NCBI RefSeq assembly: GCF_003668995.1
Contig: NZ_CP033068.1
Coordinates: 4,340,001-4,404,000, forward strand
Direction: 5' to 3'
Length of the DNA stretch: 64,000 bases
Source of the DNA: Flavobacterium sp. 140616W15
GTDB taxonomy: Bacteria; Bacteroidota; Bacteroidia; Flavobacteriales; Flavobacteriaceae
The notes below the pieces were generated by a model, which saw only the letters and a program-made list of their open reading frames with translations, had not been told where the DNA came from and made no database searches. How positions within the stretch are numbered: position 1 is the stretch's first letter; the number at the start of each line of letters is the position of its first letter. Below are positions 38,316 through 47,092 of the stretch, piece by piece. The position numbers and the translations under genes were made by a program.

Positions 38316-39089
38316 ATGAATGATAATGAATTGGTGAATTATACCAAGGAAGAAAGAAAAGCTCATATTTTAAAAGAGATTAATTTGCATACCCGAGTGA
38401 GTTTTGACACACTTTCTAATCGGTTGTTTGTTTCAGAAGATACTATACGAAGAGATATAAATGAACTTGAGTCTGAGTCATTATTGATAAAAGTAAAAGG
38501 TGGGGCTATGACAAAAGCATACCATCATTCTTCGGCATCACAAACTTATGCGGGTGAATCTAAGCAAATTATCGGAAAAAAAGCAGTTGATTTACTTCAT
38601 GACGGGATGGTTTTATTACTTGGTGGAGGAACGACTATTAGAGAGTTCATTCGATTAATTCCTAATGATTTGAATCTTACTATTTTTACTGTCACTGTTT
38701 TGTCTGCTGTTGAACTTTTGGACAAACCAAATGTTAAAGCCATTATGATTGGAGGAAGTATTTCTCCTTATAGTCAAATGTGTGTTAGTGGAGATGTATA
38801 TCATCAGTTGTCAAGTATTAAGGTTGATTTATTAATTTTAGGGACAAATGCGCTAGATGTTGAAGGTGGTTTTTCAGATTCAGATTGGGATACTGTTCAA
38901 GTTAAAAAGGCAATGATTCAATCTTCTCGAAAAACGGCTATACTTACTATATCAGAAAAATTAGATACTGTTTTAAAGATGAAAATCGCGAGTTTACCTG
39001 AGGTTGATTATGTTATAACTGAGATAAATCCGGATGATGAAAAATTAAAACTATATAAGCAGGCCGTTCCGAGTTTGATTCTAATTTAA
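38316..39089 (+). CDS. DeoR-family transcriptional regulator
   Basis: A 257-residue sugar-sensing regulator. The N-terminal winged HTH shows RKAHILKEINLHTRVSFDTL and FVSEDTIRRDINELE (residues about 14-55). The C-terminal sensor domain (DeoRC/ISOCOT fold) contains LLLGGGTTIREFIRLIP and VDLLILGTNALD. DeoR sensors usually bind a phosphorylated sugar; KDPG or KDG would fit the cluster but is inference. It is divergent from the GH20 gene, overlaps the M19 gene end by 4 bp, and is the best candidate to bind the GCAA-N5-TTGC sites. Confidence 0.88.
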   Translation: MNDNELVNYTKEERKAHILKEINLHTRVSFDTLSNRLFVSEDTIRRDINELESESLLIKVKGGAMTKAYHHSSASQTYAGESKQIIGKKAVDLLHDGMVLLLGGGTTIREFIRLIPNDLNLTIFTVTVLSAVELLDKPNVKAIMIGGSISPYSQMCVSGDVYHQLSSIKVDLLILGTNALDVEGGFSDSDWDTVQVKKAMIQSSRKTAILTISEKLDTVLKMKIASLPEVDYVITEINPDDEKLKLYKQAVPSLILI

Positions 39090-40156
39090 GACCAATTTTT
39101 CAATAAGAAGTCGATCCAGTTTTGGTGGAATATTTTTTTTAAATCTTCCTCTGTATAACCATGACTTCTAAAAATGAAAACTAGTTTTTGTAAATCGGCT
39201 ATAGTGTTTAAGTCATATGGTGTTTGCTCTGTGCCAAATGCCCCATCTAGATCTGACCCTATACCAATATGATTTGTATTTCCTGCTAGTTGACAAATGT
39301 GATCCATGTGTTTAAATACAGTTTCTAGATTGCATTGTGTGCTTAATGGAGTAGAAACACCTCTTTGCCAGTTAGGAACTAACATCCATGCATCTAAGGC
39401 TCCACCAATCACAGCTCTTCTAGAAATAAGCTCGTTGATTTGATCGTCGCTATATTGCCTGTTGTGATCTACCAAGCTTCGGCAATTATTATGGCTTGCC
39501 CAGATAGGACCATTAAAATTTTCTAATGCTTGCCAAAATGCATCATCACATAAATGAGTTGCATCAAGGATAATATTTAAGCGCTCCATTTCTTTAAGCA
39601 ATTCGATTCCGTTTGCTCCCATTTTTCCAGTTGAATCTGTCCCGTTGGCATAGCGACCCGGGCCATAATGTGCAGGTCCAATAGCTCTTAATCCATAATT
39701 ATATGCTTTTTCAACATATGAAATGTCGATAATAGAATCTGCTCCTTCTAGGCTTAGTATATATCCGATAGGTTTCTTATCATTTGGAGTCCCATCATTC
39801 CATAATTCAATTTGTTTTTGAAGAGATTTCTTATCAGTAATAGAGAACATTTCTCCTTCTTCTTCCATAGTTTTGTACCATGCAAGTTGTGCTTGAGTTT
39901 GCGCCCAAGCTTGTTGTGGAGAGTTCCATCCAGGAATTTTACTATCGGGTTTAACAAATCTTGCAATCTGAGTAGCTACAACAATACCAATGTTTCCTTT
40001 TCTTAAGTCAGGAAACGAAACGGTAGCTTTTTCTCTATCAGGTTTGTCATTCATTCCTTTTTCTAGATGGCGTAATGTGGCTACATCATTTCTTAAATCT
40101 CTGTTCCATTCCATAGCATTCATGCTTAGGTCAAGGTGTGCGTCAAATATGAACAT
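39086..40156 (-). CDS. M19-family (membrane dipeptidase-like) amidohydrolase
   Basis: A 356-residue zinc hydrolase of the renal dipeptidase family, whose members often act on amides of D-amino acids. Metal ligands are visible in FDAHLDLS (residues 5-9), LSLEGAD, DATHLCDD and ASHNNCRSL, and the closing GSDLDGAFG motif is present. No signal peptide, so cytoplasmic. It is the last gene of the minus-strand operon. In this setting I infer that it removes the acetyl group of N-acetyl-D-glucosaminic acid, an N-acetylated D-amino-acid analogue. A true dipeptidase role cannot be excluded. Confidence 0.85.
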   Translation of the reverse strand: MFIFDAHLDLSMNAMEWNRDLRNDVATLRHLEKGMNDKPDREKATVSFPDLRKGNIGIVVATQIARFVKPDSKIPGWNSPQQAWAQTQAQLAWYKTMEEEGEMFSITDKKSLQKQIELWNDGTPNDKKPIGYILSLEGADSIIDISYVEKAYNYGLRAIGPAHYGPGRYANGTDSTGKMGANGIELLKEMERLNIILDATHLCDDAFWQALENFNGPIWASHNNCRSLVDHNRQYSDDQINELISRRAVIGGALDAWMLVPNWQRGVSTPLSTQCNLETVFKHMDHICQLAGNTNHIGIGSDLDGAFGTEQTPYDLNTIADLQKLVFIFRSHGYTEEDLKKIFHQNWIDFLLKNWS

Positions 40157-40168
40157 AATGTTGTTATT

Positions 40169-41284
40169 TTAAATGTTTATTTTTCTGTTGCGAGCAAGAA
40201 CAGCCCACTGGTCGTGAATGTCTTGCTGAGAATTCACTATTTGAACAGTTTCGTAAAGAGCACAAGTCGGGCAAATGTGGTAAGGGATAGCATAGATGGT
40301 ATCGCCTAAGTTGTAGGGTTTGTTTCCTTTGTTTTCTAATACTAAGTGTTCTTCTGAATGTGATATTGGAGTTAATTTGTCGTCGTTTAAAATGGTCAGG
40401 CGTTTGTCTAATGAATTCTCTGATGCGACAGATTTATATCCAATATCTATACATAAAGTGTTTTCTGTGGGTTTAGAAATTACTGTTCCAACTAAAACCG
40501 CCGCAGGTTTGAATTTTTGTTCTGATAAATTAGTTTGATAATTTATATCCCAGAATACAAATGTACCTGGGCTACATTCGATATTTTTTTGACTACTATA
40601 AAAAGGGAATGTATTAGATCCACCTGCAACTATCTTTAGTTTGTAACTTAGTTTTTGTTCTAATATAGAAAGCTTATCGATTATTTGGTTAAATGTATCC
40701 GATGCTTCTTTTGTTCTTTGCTCAACTGTGCCTTTTAGATGACCATCATAAATGTGCAATCCAAGAAGTTCTATATTTGATAGTTTATTTATTTCATAGA
40801 TTAAATGATCCCAATTGCTTTTATAATTTACACCAGTTCTGTCCATTCCGGCATTTATATCTAGGTAAATTTTTAATGTTATATTGTTCTTTTTACCTAA
40901 TTCTGATAATTCTTTTGCAGTCTCAAGGTTATCAACAATAGTAGAGAAAATAAGATTAGGATATTTCAGTAATAAAGTGATCCAGCGTTGTTGTTTTAAT
41001 CCTGTGGGTTGATAGGCTAATAATATGTCTAAAACATTGTGAATTGCACATAATTCTGCTTCAGCAATAGTTGCACATTTAACCTTGTTTATTTGGTATG
41101 TTTTGTACAGATCGAGTACTTCTCCTAATTTATGTGTTTTTATATGTGGCCTCAATTTTTGAATATCTCCTTTTACGGATTCAATTAAATGCTCAATATT
41201 GTATCGAACACGGTCGGTATAAAGTGCTAAAAAAGGAGTGTCGATACGTGTTTTTTGATTTATTTCCCACCAATTATTTCCCAT
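40169..41284 (-). CDS. D-serine dehydratase/D-threonine aldolase-type PLP enzyme
   Basis: A 371-residue fold-type III PLP enzyme. The PLP lysine is in LRPHIKTHK (near residue 50). The C-terminal metal site reads YHICPT (His and Cys near 336 and 338). As I recall, His-x-Cys is typical of zinc D-serine dehydratase while D-threonine aldolase has His-x-Asp, so ammonia elimination is favoured. Here the likely substrate is 2-amino-2-deoxy-D-gluconate, giving 2-keto-3-deoxygluconate plus ammonia. It lies 12 bp from the M19 gene and 4 bp from the aldolase. Confidence 0.8.
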   Translation of the reverse strand: MGNNWWEINQKTRIDTPFLALYTDRVRYNIEHLIESVKGDIQKLRPHIKTHKLGEVLDLYKTYQINKVKCATIAEAELCAIHNVLDILLAYQPTGLKQQRWITLLLKYPNLIFSTIVDNLETAKELSELGKKNNITLKIYLDINAGMDRTGVNYKSNWDHLIYEINKLSNIELLGLHIYDGHLKGTVEQRTKEASDTFNQIIDKLSILEQKLSYKLKIVAGGSNTFPFYSSQKNIECSPGTFVFWDINYQTNLSEQKFKPAAVLVGTVISKPTENTLCIDIGYKSVASENSLDKRLTILNDDKLTPISHSEEHLVLENKGNKPYNLGDTIYAIPYHICPTCALYETVQIVNSQQDIHDQWAVLARNRKINI

Positions 41285-41288
41285 GTTT

Positions 41289-41936
41289 TTATTTTCTAGA
41301 TTTTTCGACTACTGTGATTAAGTTTTTAAAAGCTTCATAGGATTTGTTATAATCCAACTGAGATAAAGTTTCTTTCGAAAACAAATGAGAGCCAATACCT
41401 ACACAAACAACACCTGTTTTAAACCAAGACTTTAAATTGTTCTCTTCTAAAGTTACACCACCACTTGGCATTAGTTTTAAATTTGGAAAAGGGGCTTTTA
41501 TCGCTTTTATATAATCTGGACCTCCTACCATATCTGCAGGAAAAAGTTTTACTATTTCGGCTCCTAATTTGTTGGCCTGAATAATCTCATTTAAAGTTGA
41601 TGCTCCTGGAATCCAGTATAGATTATTTTTGAAGCAATAATTACCAATTTCAGGATCTGTATGTGGACATACTATACATTCGGCTCCTAGTTTATGGTAT
41701 GTTTCGGCATCGTTTAAAGTTAAAATGGATCCTACGGCTAACTTAATATTTAAATTATTTGTATTTCTGAAGTTTACCATTTGAGCAAAAATTTCTTTTG
41801 CATCTGGTGAACGTGCTGCAAATTCGATGATTTTAATCCCTGAATCTGAAGCGGATTTTAGTATTATTTCAGCAGTTTTAATCCCAATTTGTGTAACTAA
41901 AGGGAGTACTCCTTGCGTTTTTAAAATATCGTACAT
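41289..41936 (-). CDS. KDPG aldolase (2-keto-3-deoxy-6-phosphogluconate aldolase)
   Basis: A 215-residue class I aldolase of the KDPG/KHG family. It splits 2-keto-3-deoxy-6-phosphogluconate to pyruvate and glyceraldehyde 3-phosphate. The Schiff-base lysine is in AEIVKLFPADMVGG, the catalytic glutamate is probably in IKIIEFAAR, and the phosphate-binding end is LMPSGGVTLEEN. It sits between the PLP enzyme and the kinase, so the three steps are encoded side by side. Confidence 0.9.
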   Translation of the reverse strand: MYDILKTQGVLPLVTQIGIKTAEIILKSASDSGIKIIEFAARSPDAKEIFAQMVNFRNTNNLNIKLAVGSILTLNDAETYHKLGAECIVCPHTDPEIGNYCFKNNLYWIPGASTLNEIIQANKLGAEIVKLFPADMVGGPDYIKAIKAPFPNLKLMPSGGVTLEENNLKSWFKTGVVCVGIGSHLFSKETLSQLDYNKSYEAFKNLITVVEKSRK

Positions 41937-41950
41937 TTTGTAACTTTGTT

Positions 41951-42982
41951 TTATCTATTAATTCTATTGCTTGTGCCATTCTTGATGAAATGATTTATTT
42001 CTTCTGGTGTAGTTATGGCAAAATCCCCTGTTATACTCTGTTTTATAACGCCACAAGCTGTTGCCCAATCAATACATTCCTGTCCCGACAGGTTATTTTT
42101 AAGGCTATAGAGTAATCCTGCTGTGAAGGCATCTCCTGATCCGATTTGATCAGTTACTAAATGTATTAAATATGGTTTTGATTCATAAAATGTGTCTTTA
42201 TGTATCAACATACCTGAATATAAATGAGTCTGACCTTCTGATTTTCTGAAACTCATGGCAAGTGTATTCAGATATGGCATTTTCTCTTTTAGCAGCTCAT
42301 AAGTTTTTATAAACCGGTCTGAATCTGAATCATTTTTGTTTGTTTTAATACCGAAATATATTTCGGTTGAATCTAAATCGGCAATAGTTACGCTACTGTA
42401 ATAAAGTAATTCAGGCATAATCTCCGAAGGGTTTTTCCCATATTGCCATAGTTTAGTACGATAGTTAAAGTCGGAAGAAATTGTTATGCCTTTGCTATGA
42501 GCAGCTAATATTGCTTTTTTGCATACTAAATTAGCTTCGTTAGATACACCAGGGCTAATACCTGACCAATGAAAATGGGTAGTGTCTTCTAGTACTTTGT
42601 CCCAATTAATCTCATTTTCTTGGATTGTTGCAAAAGCCGAATTGCTACGGTCATAGATCACTTGGGATTGTCTGATTTGGTTGCCAGATTCAATGAAATA
42701 TAAACCAATTCTGTCTCCTCCATAAATGCAATTTGTAGTGTCTACTTTGTATTTATGTAGTTCGTTTAATGCGAGTTGAGATAAGTCGTTGTTGGGTAAA
42801 CGAGTAACGTAATTGGTTTTTATGCCTAATTGTGAAAGTAATACACAAACATTTGCTTCGGCTCCACCTATATGGATTTGCATTTCTTTGGCTTGTGTAA
42901 ATCGATTGCCATGAGCTACGCCCATCCGCAATAATAACTCGCCAAATGTTGTAATTTTTGTTTGTGAAGATTCCGTTTTCAT
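41951..42982 (-). CDS. kdgK: PfkB-family sugar kinase, probably 2-keto-3-deoxygluconate kinase
   Basis: A 343-residue ribokinase-family enzyme. The N-terminal motif is TTFGELLLRM and HIGGAEANVCVLLSQLG; the C-terminal catalytic motif is TDQIGSGDAFTAGLLYSL with the base Asp. The substrate is assigned from the adjacent KDPG aldolase rather than from specificity residues. It phosphorylates KDG to KDPG in the cytoplasm. RidA lies 11 bp upstream. Confidence 0.85.
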   Translation of the reverse strand: MKTESSQTKITTFGELLLRMGVAHGNRFTQAKEMQIHIGGAEANVCVLLSQLGIKTNYVTRLPNNDLSQLALNELHKYKVDTTNCIYGGDRIGLYFIESGNQIRQSQVIYDRSNSAFATIQENEINWDKVLEDTTHFHWSGISPGVSNEANLVCKKAILAAHSKGITISSDFNYRTKLWQYGKNPSEIMPELLYYSSVTIADLDSTEIYFGIKTNKNDSDSDRFIKTYELLKEKMPYLNTLAMSFRKSEGQTHLYSGMLIHKDTFYESKPYLIHLVTDQIGSGDAFTAGLLYSLKNNLSGQECIDWATACGVIKQSITGDFAITTPEEINHFIKNGTSNRINR

Positions 42983-42993
42983 TTCAAATGGAT

Positions 42994-43461
42994 TTAGTAT
43001 AATTCAAAAATAGCTTCAACCTCTACAGGGATATTATCGGGTAACGAACCCATTCCAACGGCGCTTCTTACTCCAATTCCGTTTTCTTGTCCCCATACTT
43101 CTGCAAATAATTCACTGCAACCATTGATTACATAAGGATGTCTTAAGAAATCGGAGCTACAATTAACCATTCCGAGTACTTTGATGACTCTTTTTACTGC
43201 ATTTAGGCTATCAAAATTTGTGACAATGGTAGATAACATTGTTAATCCTACTTGTCTCGCCGCAAGCTTTCCTTCTTCAATGTCCATGTCTTCTCCGATG
43301 CGACCTATAATTAATGATTTGTCATCTCTTACAGGACCATGCCCAGATAGGTATAAATATTTGCCATCTATTAAAAATGGTTTGTATATCCCAAGTGGCA
43401 TTGGAGCTGGGGGTAATGTTAAGTTAAGCGTTTCAAATTTTTCTTGTGGTAATAAATTCAT
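42994..43461 (-). CDS. RidA-family enamine/imine deaminase
   Basis: A 155-residue protein of the YjgF/RidA family. Motifs include LYLSGHGPVRDD and VKVLGMVNCSSDFLRHP, and GIGVRSAVGMGSLPDNIPVE near the end contains the conserved arginine. I chose ATG 43461; the longer frame to 43542 runs back into gntP and adds 27 residues unlike the family. RidA hydrolyses reactive enamine products of PLP dehydratases, which matches the D-serine-dehydratase-like enzyme in the same operon. Confidence 0.88.
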   Translation of the reverse strand: MNLLPQEKFETLNLTLPPAPMPLGIYKPFLIDGKYLYLSGHGPVRDDKSLIIGRIGEDMDIEEGKLAARQVGLTMLSTIVTNFDSLNAVKRVIKVLGMVNCSSDFLRHPYVINGCSELFAEVWGQENGIGVRSAVGMGSLPDNIPVEVEAIFELY

Positions 43462-43466
43462 TGTAG

Positions 43467-44786
43467 TTAGTGTATAAAAGTGTTTAATATAAAAATAAAA
43501 ATAATTCCAAGGATAGAAATAAACGATTCCATTACTGTCCATGATTTAATGGTATCTTTCATACTGGTGCCAAAGTATTCTTTGAACATCCAGAATCCAG
43601 GGTCGTTTACATGTGAGCACATAAGGCTACCTGCGCCTATTGAGAGAACTAACAAATTTGGATCTAGTCCTTGTAATTTTAGTAATGGTAATAATACGCC
43701 AGCTGTCATTAGTCCAGCGGCTGTAGCTGAGCCAACACAAATTCGGATTATGGCCGCAATTAGCCAAGCAAGTAAATAAGGGTGGATGTCTATTTTTATT
43801 AAAGAGTCAACAATGGTTTGGCTTACACCACTTACCATCATTATTTCTTTTAAACTTCCTGCTCCACCAATTATAAGTATTATTAAGGCAACGTCTTTGA
43901 TGGCTACTGCATATTCGTCCATGATTGTTCTCATGTTTTTACCAGTGCGAACGCCTAATGTATAGGTGCAAATTATTAACGAAATTAGCATAATAATACT
44001 TGGTTCGCCTATAGTTTGACATAGTAAATTAACTTGTTCATTTTTCCAGATTAATGGAAGTATTGAGGTAATTGTTAGTCCAAAAACTGGAAATAGTGAA
44101 GATGTTATGCTAGTAAAAAAACTAGGTTTTATGTCTAAATTTATAGGTTCTTCGGTTGGGACTATGGTGTTCTTATCATCAGACTTAATGTTTTTAAGTG
44201 TGTTTGAGAATAGTAAGCCCGCAATAAGAATGGTCGGAATTGAAACGATGATTCCATAAATTAAAACAAGGCCTATGTCTGCATTTAAAATATTGCTCAA
44301 CGCCATTGGCGAAGGATGAGGAGGCAGAAAGCCATGTGCTACCGAAAGAGATGCAAGCATTGGGATGGCTATGTAAACTTTGGGTAATTTAAATTGATTG
44401 GCTACAGAAAATATTAAAGGAACCAGAAGTATAAAGCCTACGCTATAAAATAAGGGAATTCCAACGATAAACCCTGTAATCATTAAGCCTAGACGAACAT
44501 ATTTTTCCCCTGTCCATTGCATTACGGTTTTTGCAATTACAGATGCTGCGCCAGAGGAAACGGTAAGTTTACCAATACAGGTACCAAAAATAATTATCAA
44601 GGAAATTGATCCAAGCATGTCGCCCAGTCCTTTTTGAACGGTTCCTGTTAATGATGTTATTGGCAGTCCTAATGCAAGGCCTGCTAATAAAGATGTTATG
44701 ATAAAGGCAATAAAGGGATTGATTTTAAACCACGTTATTTGTAATACTAAAAAAATAATGCAAGCCGAAAGAATTAATATACTCAT
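43467..44786 (-). CDS. GntP-family permease
   Basis: A 439-residue inner membrane permease with about 12 helices. GntP proteins import gluconate and related aldonic acids with protons. Family features are GLALGLPITSLTGTVQKGLG near the start, HGFLPPHPSPMALS, VGSATAAGLMTAGVLLPLL and GSLMCSHVNDPGFWMFKEYF. In this cluster the likely cargo is N-acetyl-D-glucosaminic acid. First intact gene of the operon; only 5 bp separate it from ridA. Confidence 0.9.
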   Translation of the reverse strand: MSILILSACIIFLVLQITWFKINPFIAFIITSLLAGLALGLPITSLTGTVQKGLGDMLGSISLIIIFGTCIGKLTVSSGAASVIAKTVMQWTGEKYVRLGLMITGFIVGIPLFYSVGFILLVPLIFSVANQFKLPKVYIAIPMLASLSVAHGFLPPHPSPMALSNILNADIGLVLIYGIIVSIPTILIAGLLFSNTLKNIKSDDKNTIVPTEEPINLDIKPSFFTSITSSLFPVFGLTITSILPLIWKNEQVNLLCQTIGEPSIIMLISLIICTYTLGVRTGKNMRTIMDEYAVAIKDVALIILIIGGAGSLKEIMMVSGVSQTIVDSLIKIDIHPYLLAWLIAAIIRICVGSATAAGLMTAGVLLPLLKLQGLDPNLLVLSIGAGSLMCSHVNDPGFWMFKEYFGTSMKDTIKSWTVMESFISILGIIFIFILNTFIH

Positions 44787-45036
44787 TTAGTTTATCTGTT
44801 TATTCCACCATATTTTTGTTAAAAAAGAATCGTTTCTTTGGCGTTTTATGGTTTCAGCTAAATTAGTGGAATTAACTGAATATTTGCCAGTTAGGTATTT
44901 TATGCGTCTTGGAATTGTGCCATTTGTAACTTTTCCTGGAAAATTAACAGGAGTTAATACCGGGTAGCCTATTCTTCTCCAATTTGATTAATACTTTGTT
45001 CGATAAAATGCTTTTTAATTGCAACATCATACATAT
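44787..45036 (-). pseudogene. Remnant of a second susD gene (C-terminal end)
   Basis: The minus strand encodes a typical SusD/RagB C-terminus: NWRRIGYPVLTPVNFPGK, then NGTIPRRIKYLTGKYSVN and a final FLTKIWWNK, ending at 44787, right beside the gntP start. The frame is broken by a stop just upstream of NWRRIG and the N-terminal 400 residues are absent. It differs from the intact SusD at 45569-47074, so it is a separate paralogue. Confidence 0.8.
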
Positions 45037-45144
45037 TTACTTAATATGCTATTCCTCCAATAAATGTTAAGTAAAATAACTTTTTATTATAATTTAACTT
45101 ATTTACATTGATTTAATGTTTTTTGTTGGTTTTTGATTAGCAAT

Positions 45145-45152
45145 CAAATATA
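45145..45152 (-). promoter_or_regulatory. -7 promoter element of the gntP operon
   Basis: TATATTTG on the minus strand, upstream of the susD remnant and gntP. The TTG inside the nearest GCAA-N5-TTGC site (minus strand 45177-45175) is 22 nt upstream and could act as the -33 box. Confidence 0.45.
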
Positions 45153-45173
45153 TATAATTAATTTCTACATATA

Positions 45174-45208
45174 GCAATATTTTTGCATAATTAATGCAAA
45201 AATATTGC
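45174..45208. promoter_or_regulatory. Double putative operator upstream of the gntP operon
   Basis: Two 13-bp sites, GCAATATTTTTGC (45174-45186) and GCAAAAATATTGC (45196-45208), are arranged as one large palindrome and spaced 22 bp apart, two helical turns. Flanking sequence on both sides resembles the susC control region at 50600-50740. The rest of the gap 45037-45479 has no gene. Confidence 0.65.
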
Positions 45209-45479
45209 AGTGTTTTTTATTCTCAAAAGGCGGATGTTCGTTGAGCTGGGTGGTTTTGATGAATAAATGTGATTGGGCTAAAATCAAAAATCTTTTAAGT
45301 TAGAATTAGAGAAAATACATGGAGTTGAATATTTTCTGTATTGAAAAAAGTAGGTGGTTTTGGTTAAATTGATGTTTTTAGGATAGGTTTTATATGATTA
45401 TGGGTAATTTAAATTGGTTGTTAGCAAAATGACTGTGTTGTTTTTGCGGGTTATTATTTCAAGAAAGTATTTTAAAATT

Positions 45480-45522
45480 ATAGTGCCATCCACAATTCAA
45501 AATGAATTGTGAACGGCACTAT
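45480..45522 (-). terminator. Hairpin terminator after susD
   Basis: ATAGTGCC and GGCACTAT enclose a second stem, CACAATTC with GAATTGTG. It lies 47 nt after the susD stop on the minus strand and is followed by an AT-rich tail without a long T run. It should separate susCD transcription from the gntP operon. Confidence 0.65.
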
Positions 45523-45568
45523 TTCCTTGTGGTATTGGAGGTGTGTTATTTTTTAAAAGATTTTGTTT

Positions 45569-47074
45569 TTAGTCAACATCCCACCAAACCTTAGCTAACC
45601 AGCTGTTGTTGTCATATTTTGCACTTGCTGCTAGGAAGTTTTCTTTATTACTAGTAGATTCTTCTATTGGATAAGGCATTCTTTTAGGTATTACTCCTCC
45701 AGTTTCAGAGTTAACGTTTGTTATTGGAATTAACGTTGGGAAATTGGTTCTTCTGTAATTACTATACGCTTCCATTCCGTTTAAAAACAGAGTAAGCCAC
45801 TGTTGTGTTGCAATTTCTTCTAGCTCTTTTCCAGGAGTAAGATTCTTTGTAGCTACAAAAGCTGTAACTGCATTGTCGTCGATAATACTTGCGTCTTTAA
45901 AGATAGACCATTGTCTAATTCCTGCTTCGATTCCTTTTTTGTACAAATCAGCTGTGTTTCCAGAATGTAATCCTCTAAAAGAAGCTTCTGCTAAAAGTAA
46001 CATTGTTTCTGAATAGGTGAGGTGTAAATAAGGAGCGTTGTTTGCGTATAGGTAAGGTTGAAGATTAGAAAGAATGGCTCCTCCTCCTCCAGGATGATCC
46101 CATCTGTAATTGTTTGGATTTATACCTTCGTAAACACCATTGGAGTTGGGTAGAAACCATATTTTTTTTCTAGGATCGTTACCTAATGTGTTTAGTAGGA
46201 TTGTTGTAGGATGGTCTACAAGATCTCCGGTTCCTTTTATTGCATGAGACATTCCGTTTCCATTTGTTAGTGCACCAGCAGTTTCTGATGGGGAAGAATC
46301 GTGTTTCATAAAGCAGTTGTCTTCGTTGCTGGTAAAAATCCCATTGGTAACCGCTTTTTGGATTTGCTCTTTTGCCAATGTGCTATTTACTTTTGATATT
46401 CTCATTGCACAACGCAATCTAATTGAGTTAATCAATTTTTGCCATTTAACTGCATCACCTGCGTAAAAAAGATCTCCTTTTATTGCGTCTGTCCCTGATT
46501 GCATTTGAGATTGAGCTTCGTCTAAAAGTTTAAAGAAATCAGTATAGATGTCTTCTTGATTATCATATTTTGGGTAATAAATTTTACCATAATAGCCTAA
46601 TCCTGCTTGAGAGTATGGAACATCTCCATACGTATCTGTCAAACGTTGAAAAACCATTACTTTTAATGTTTTCGCAACAGCATTTATTTTAGTGTATTCA
46701 GCTTTCCCATCTGTTCTTTCAAGTACATCTATTAGATTACGTACAATTCCGCCTCCATAATTAGAATTCCAAAGTGCGCCTTGATATTCGCTACTTGAGA
46801 TGTAGAACGAACCGTAATTAGCTACACTCCAAGAGCCACCAAGATGTTGTATAAATCCTTCACCATAGATGAGGTTGGCTCTCCATTGTTCAAACCAACC
46901 ACCCGATAGTGCAGCTTCTACTCCAGTAAGTTGTATAGAAGGATCTATGCTTACGAAGGCTTCAGGATTGGTGTTTTTGTCTCTAAAAAGTTCGTCATCG
47001 GCACAATTAATTGAGGTAAGTAGTAAAACTGCACCTAATATGTATATTGGCAATTGTGTTATATGTTTTTTCAT
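45569..47074 (-). CDS. SusD/RagB-family nutrient-binding outer membrane lipoprotein
   Basis: A 501-residue surface lipoprotein that caps the SusC transporter and binds glycans. The signal ends in LLLTSINC (lipid on Cys24). TPR-like helices and the long C-terminal part (QWLTLFLNGMEAYSNYRRTN, then GGVIPKRMPYP and AKVWWD) mark it as the SusD-like type 2 group. It follows susC by 18 bp. In this locus the ligand is inferred to be a chitin-type oligosaccharide. Confidence 0.9.
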   Translation of the reverse strand: MKKHITQLPIYILGAVLLLTSINCADDELFRDKNTNPEAFVSIDPSIQLTGVEAALSGGWFEQWRANLIYGEGFIQHLGGSWSVANYGSFYISSSEYQGALWNSNYGGGIVRNLIDVLERTDGKAEYTKINAVAKTLKVMVFQRLTDTYGDVPYSQAGLGYYGKIYYPKYDNQEDIYTDFFKLLDEAQSQMQSGTDAIKGDLFYAGDAVKWQKLINSIRLRCAMRISKVNSTLAKEQIQKAVTNGIFTSNEDNCFMKHDSSPSETAGALTNGNGMSHAIKGTGDLVDHPTTILLNTLGNDPRKKIWFLPNSNGVYEGINPNNYRWDHPGGGGAILSNLQPYLYANNAPYLHLTYSETMLLLAEASFRGLHSGNTADLYKKGIEAGIRQWSIFKDASIIDDNAVTAFVATKNLTPGKELEEIATQQWLTLFLNGMEAYSNYRRTNFPTLIPITNVNSETGGVIPKRMPYPIEESTSNKENFLAASAKYDNNSWLAKVWWDVD

Positions 47075-47092
47075 TTTGATGAAATTAGGTTG

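Noticed and set aside
39086..41284. Peptidoglycan dipeptide or D-amino acid recycling as the sole role
   Set aside because: Possible for the two enzymes alone, but it does not explain GntP, KDG kinase, KDPG aldolase, GH20 and shared operators.
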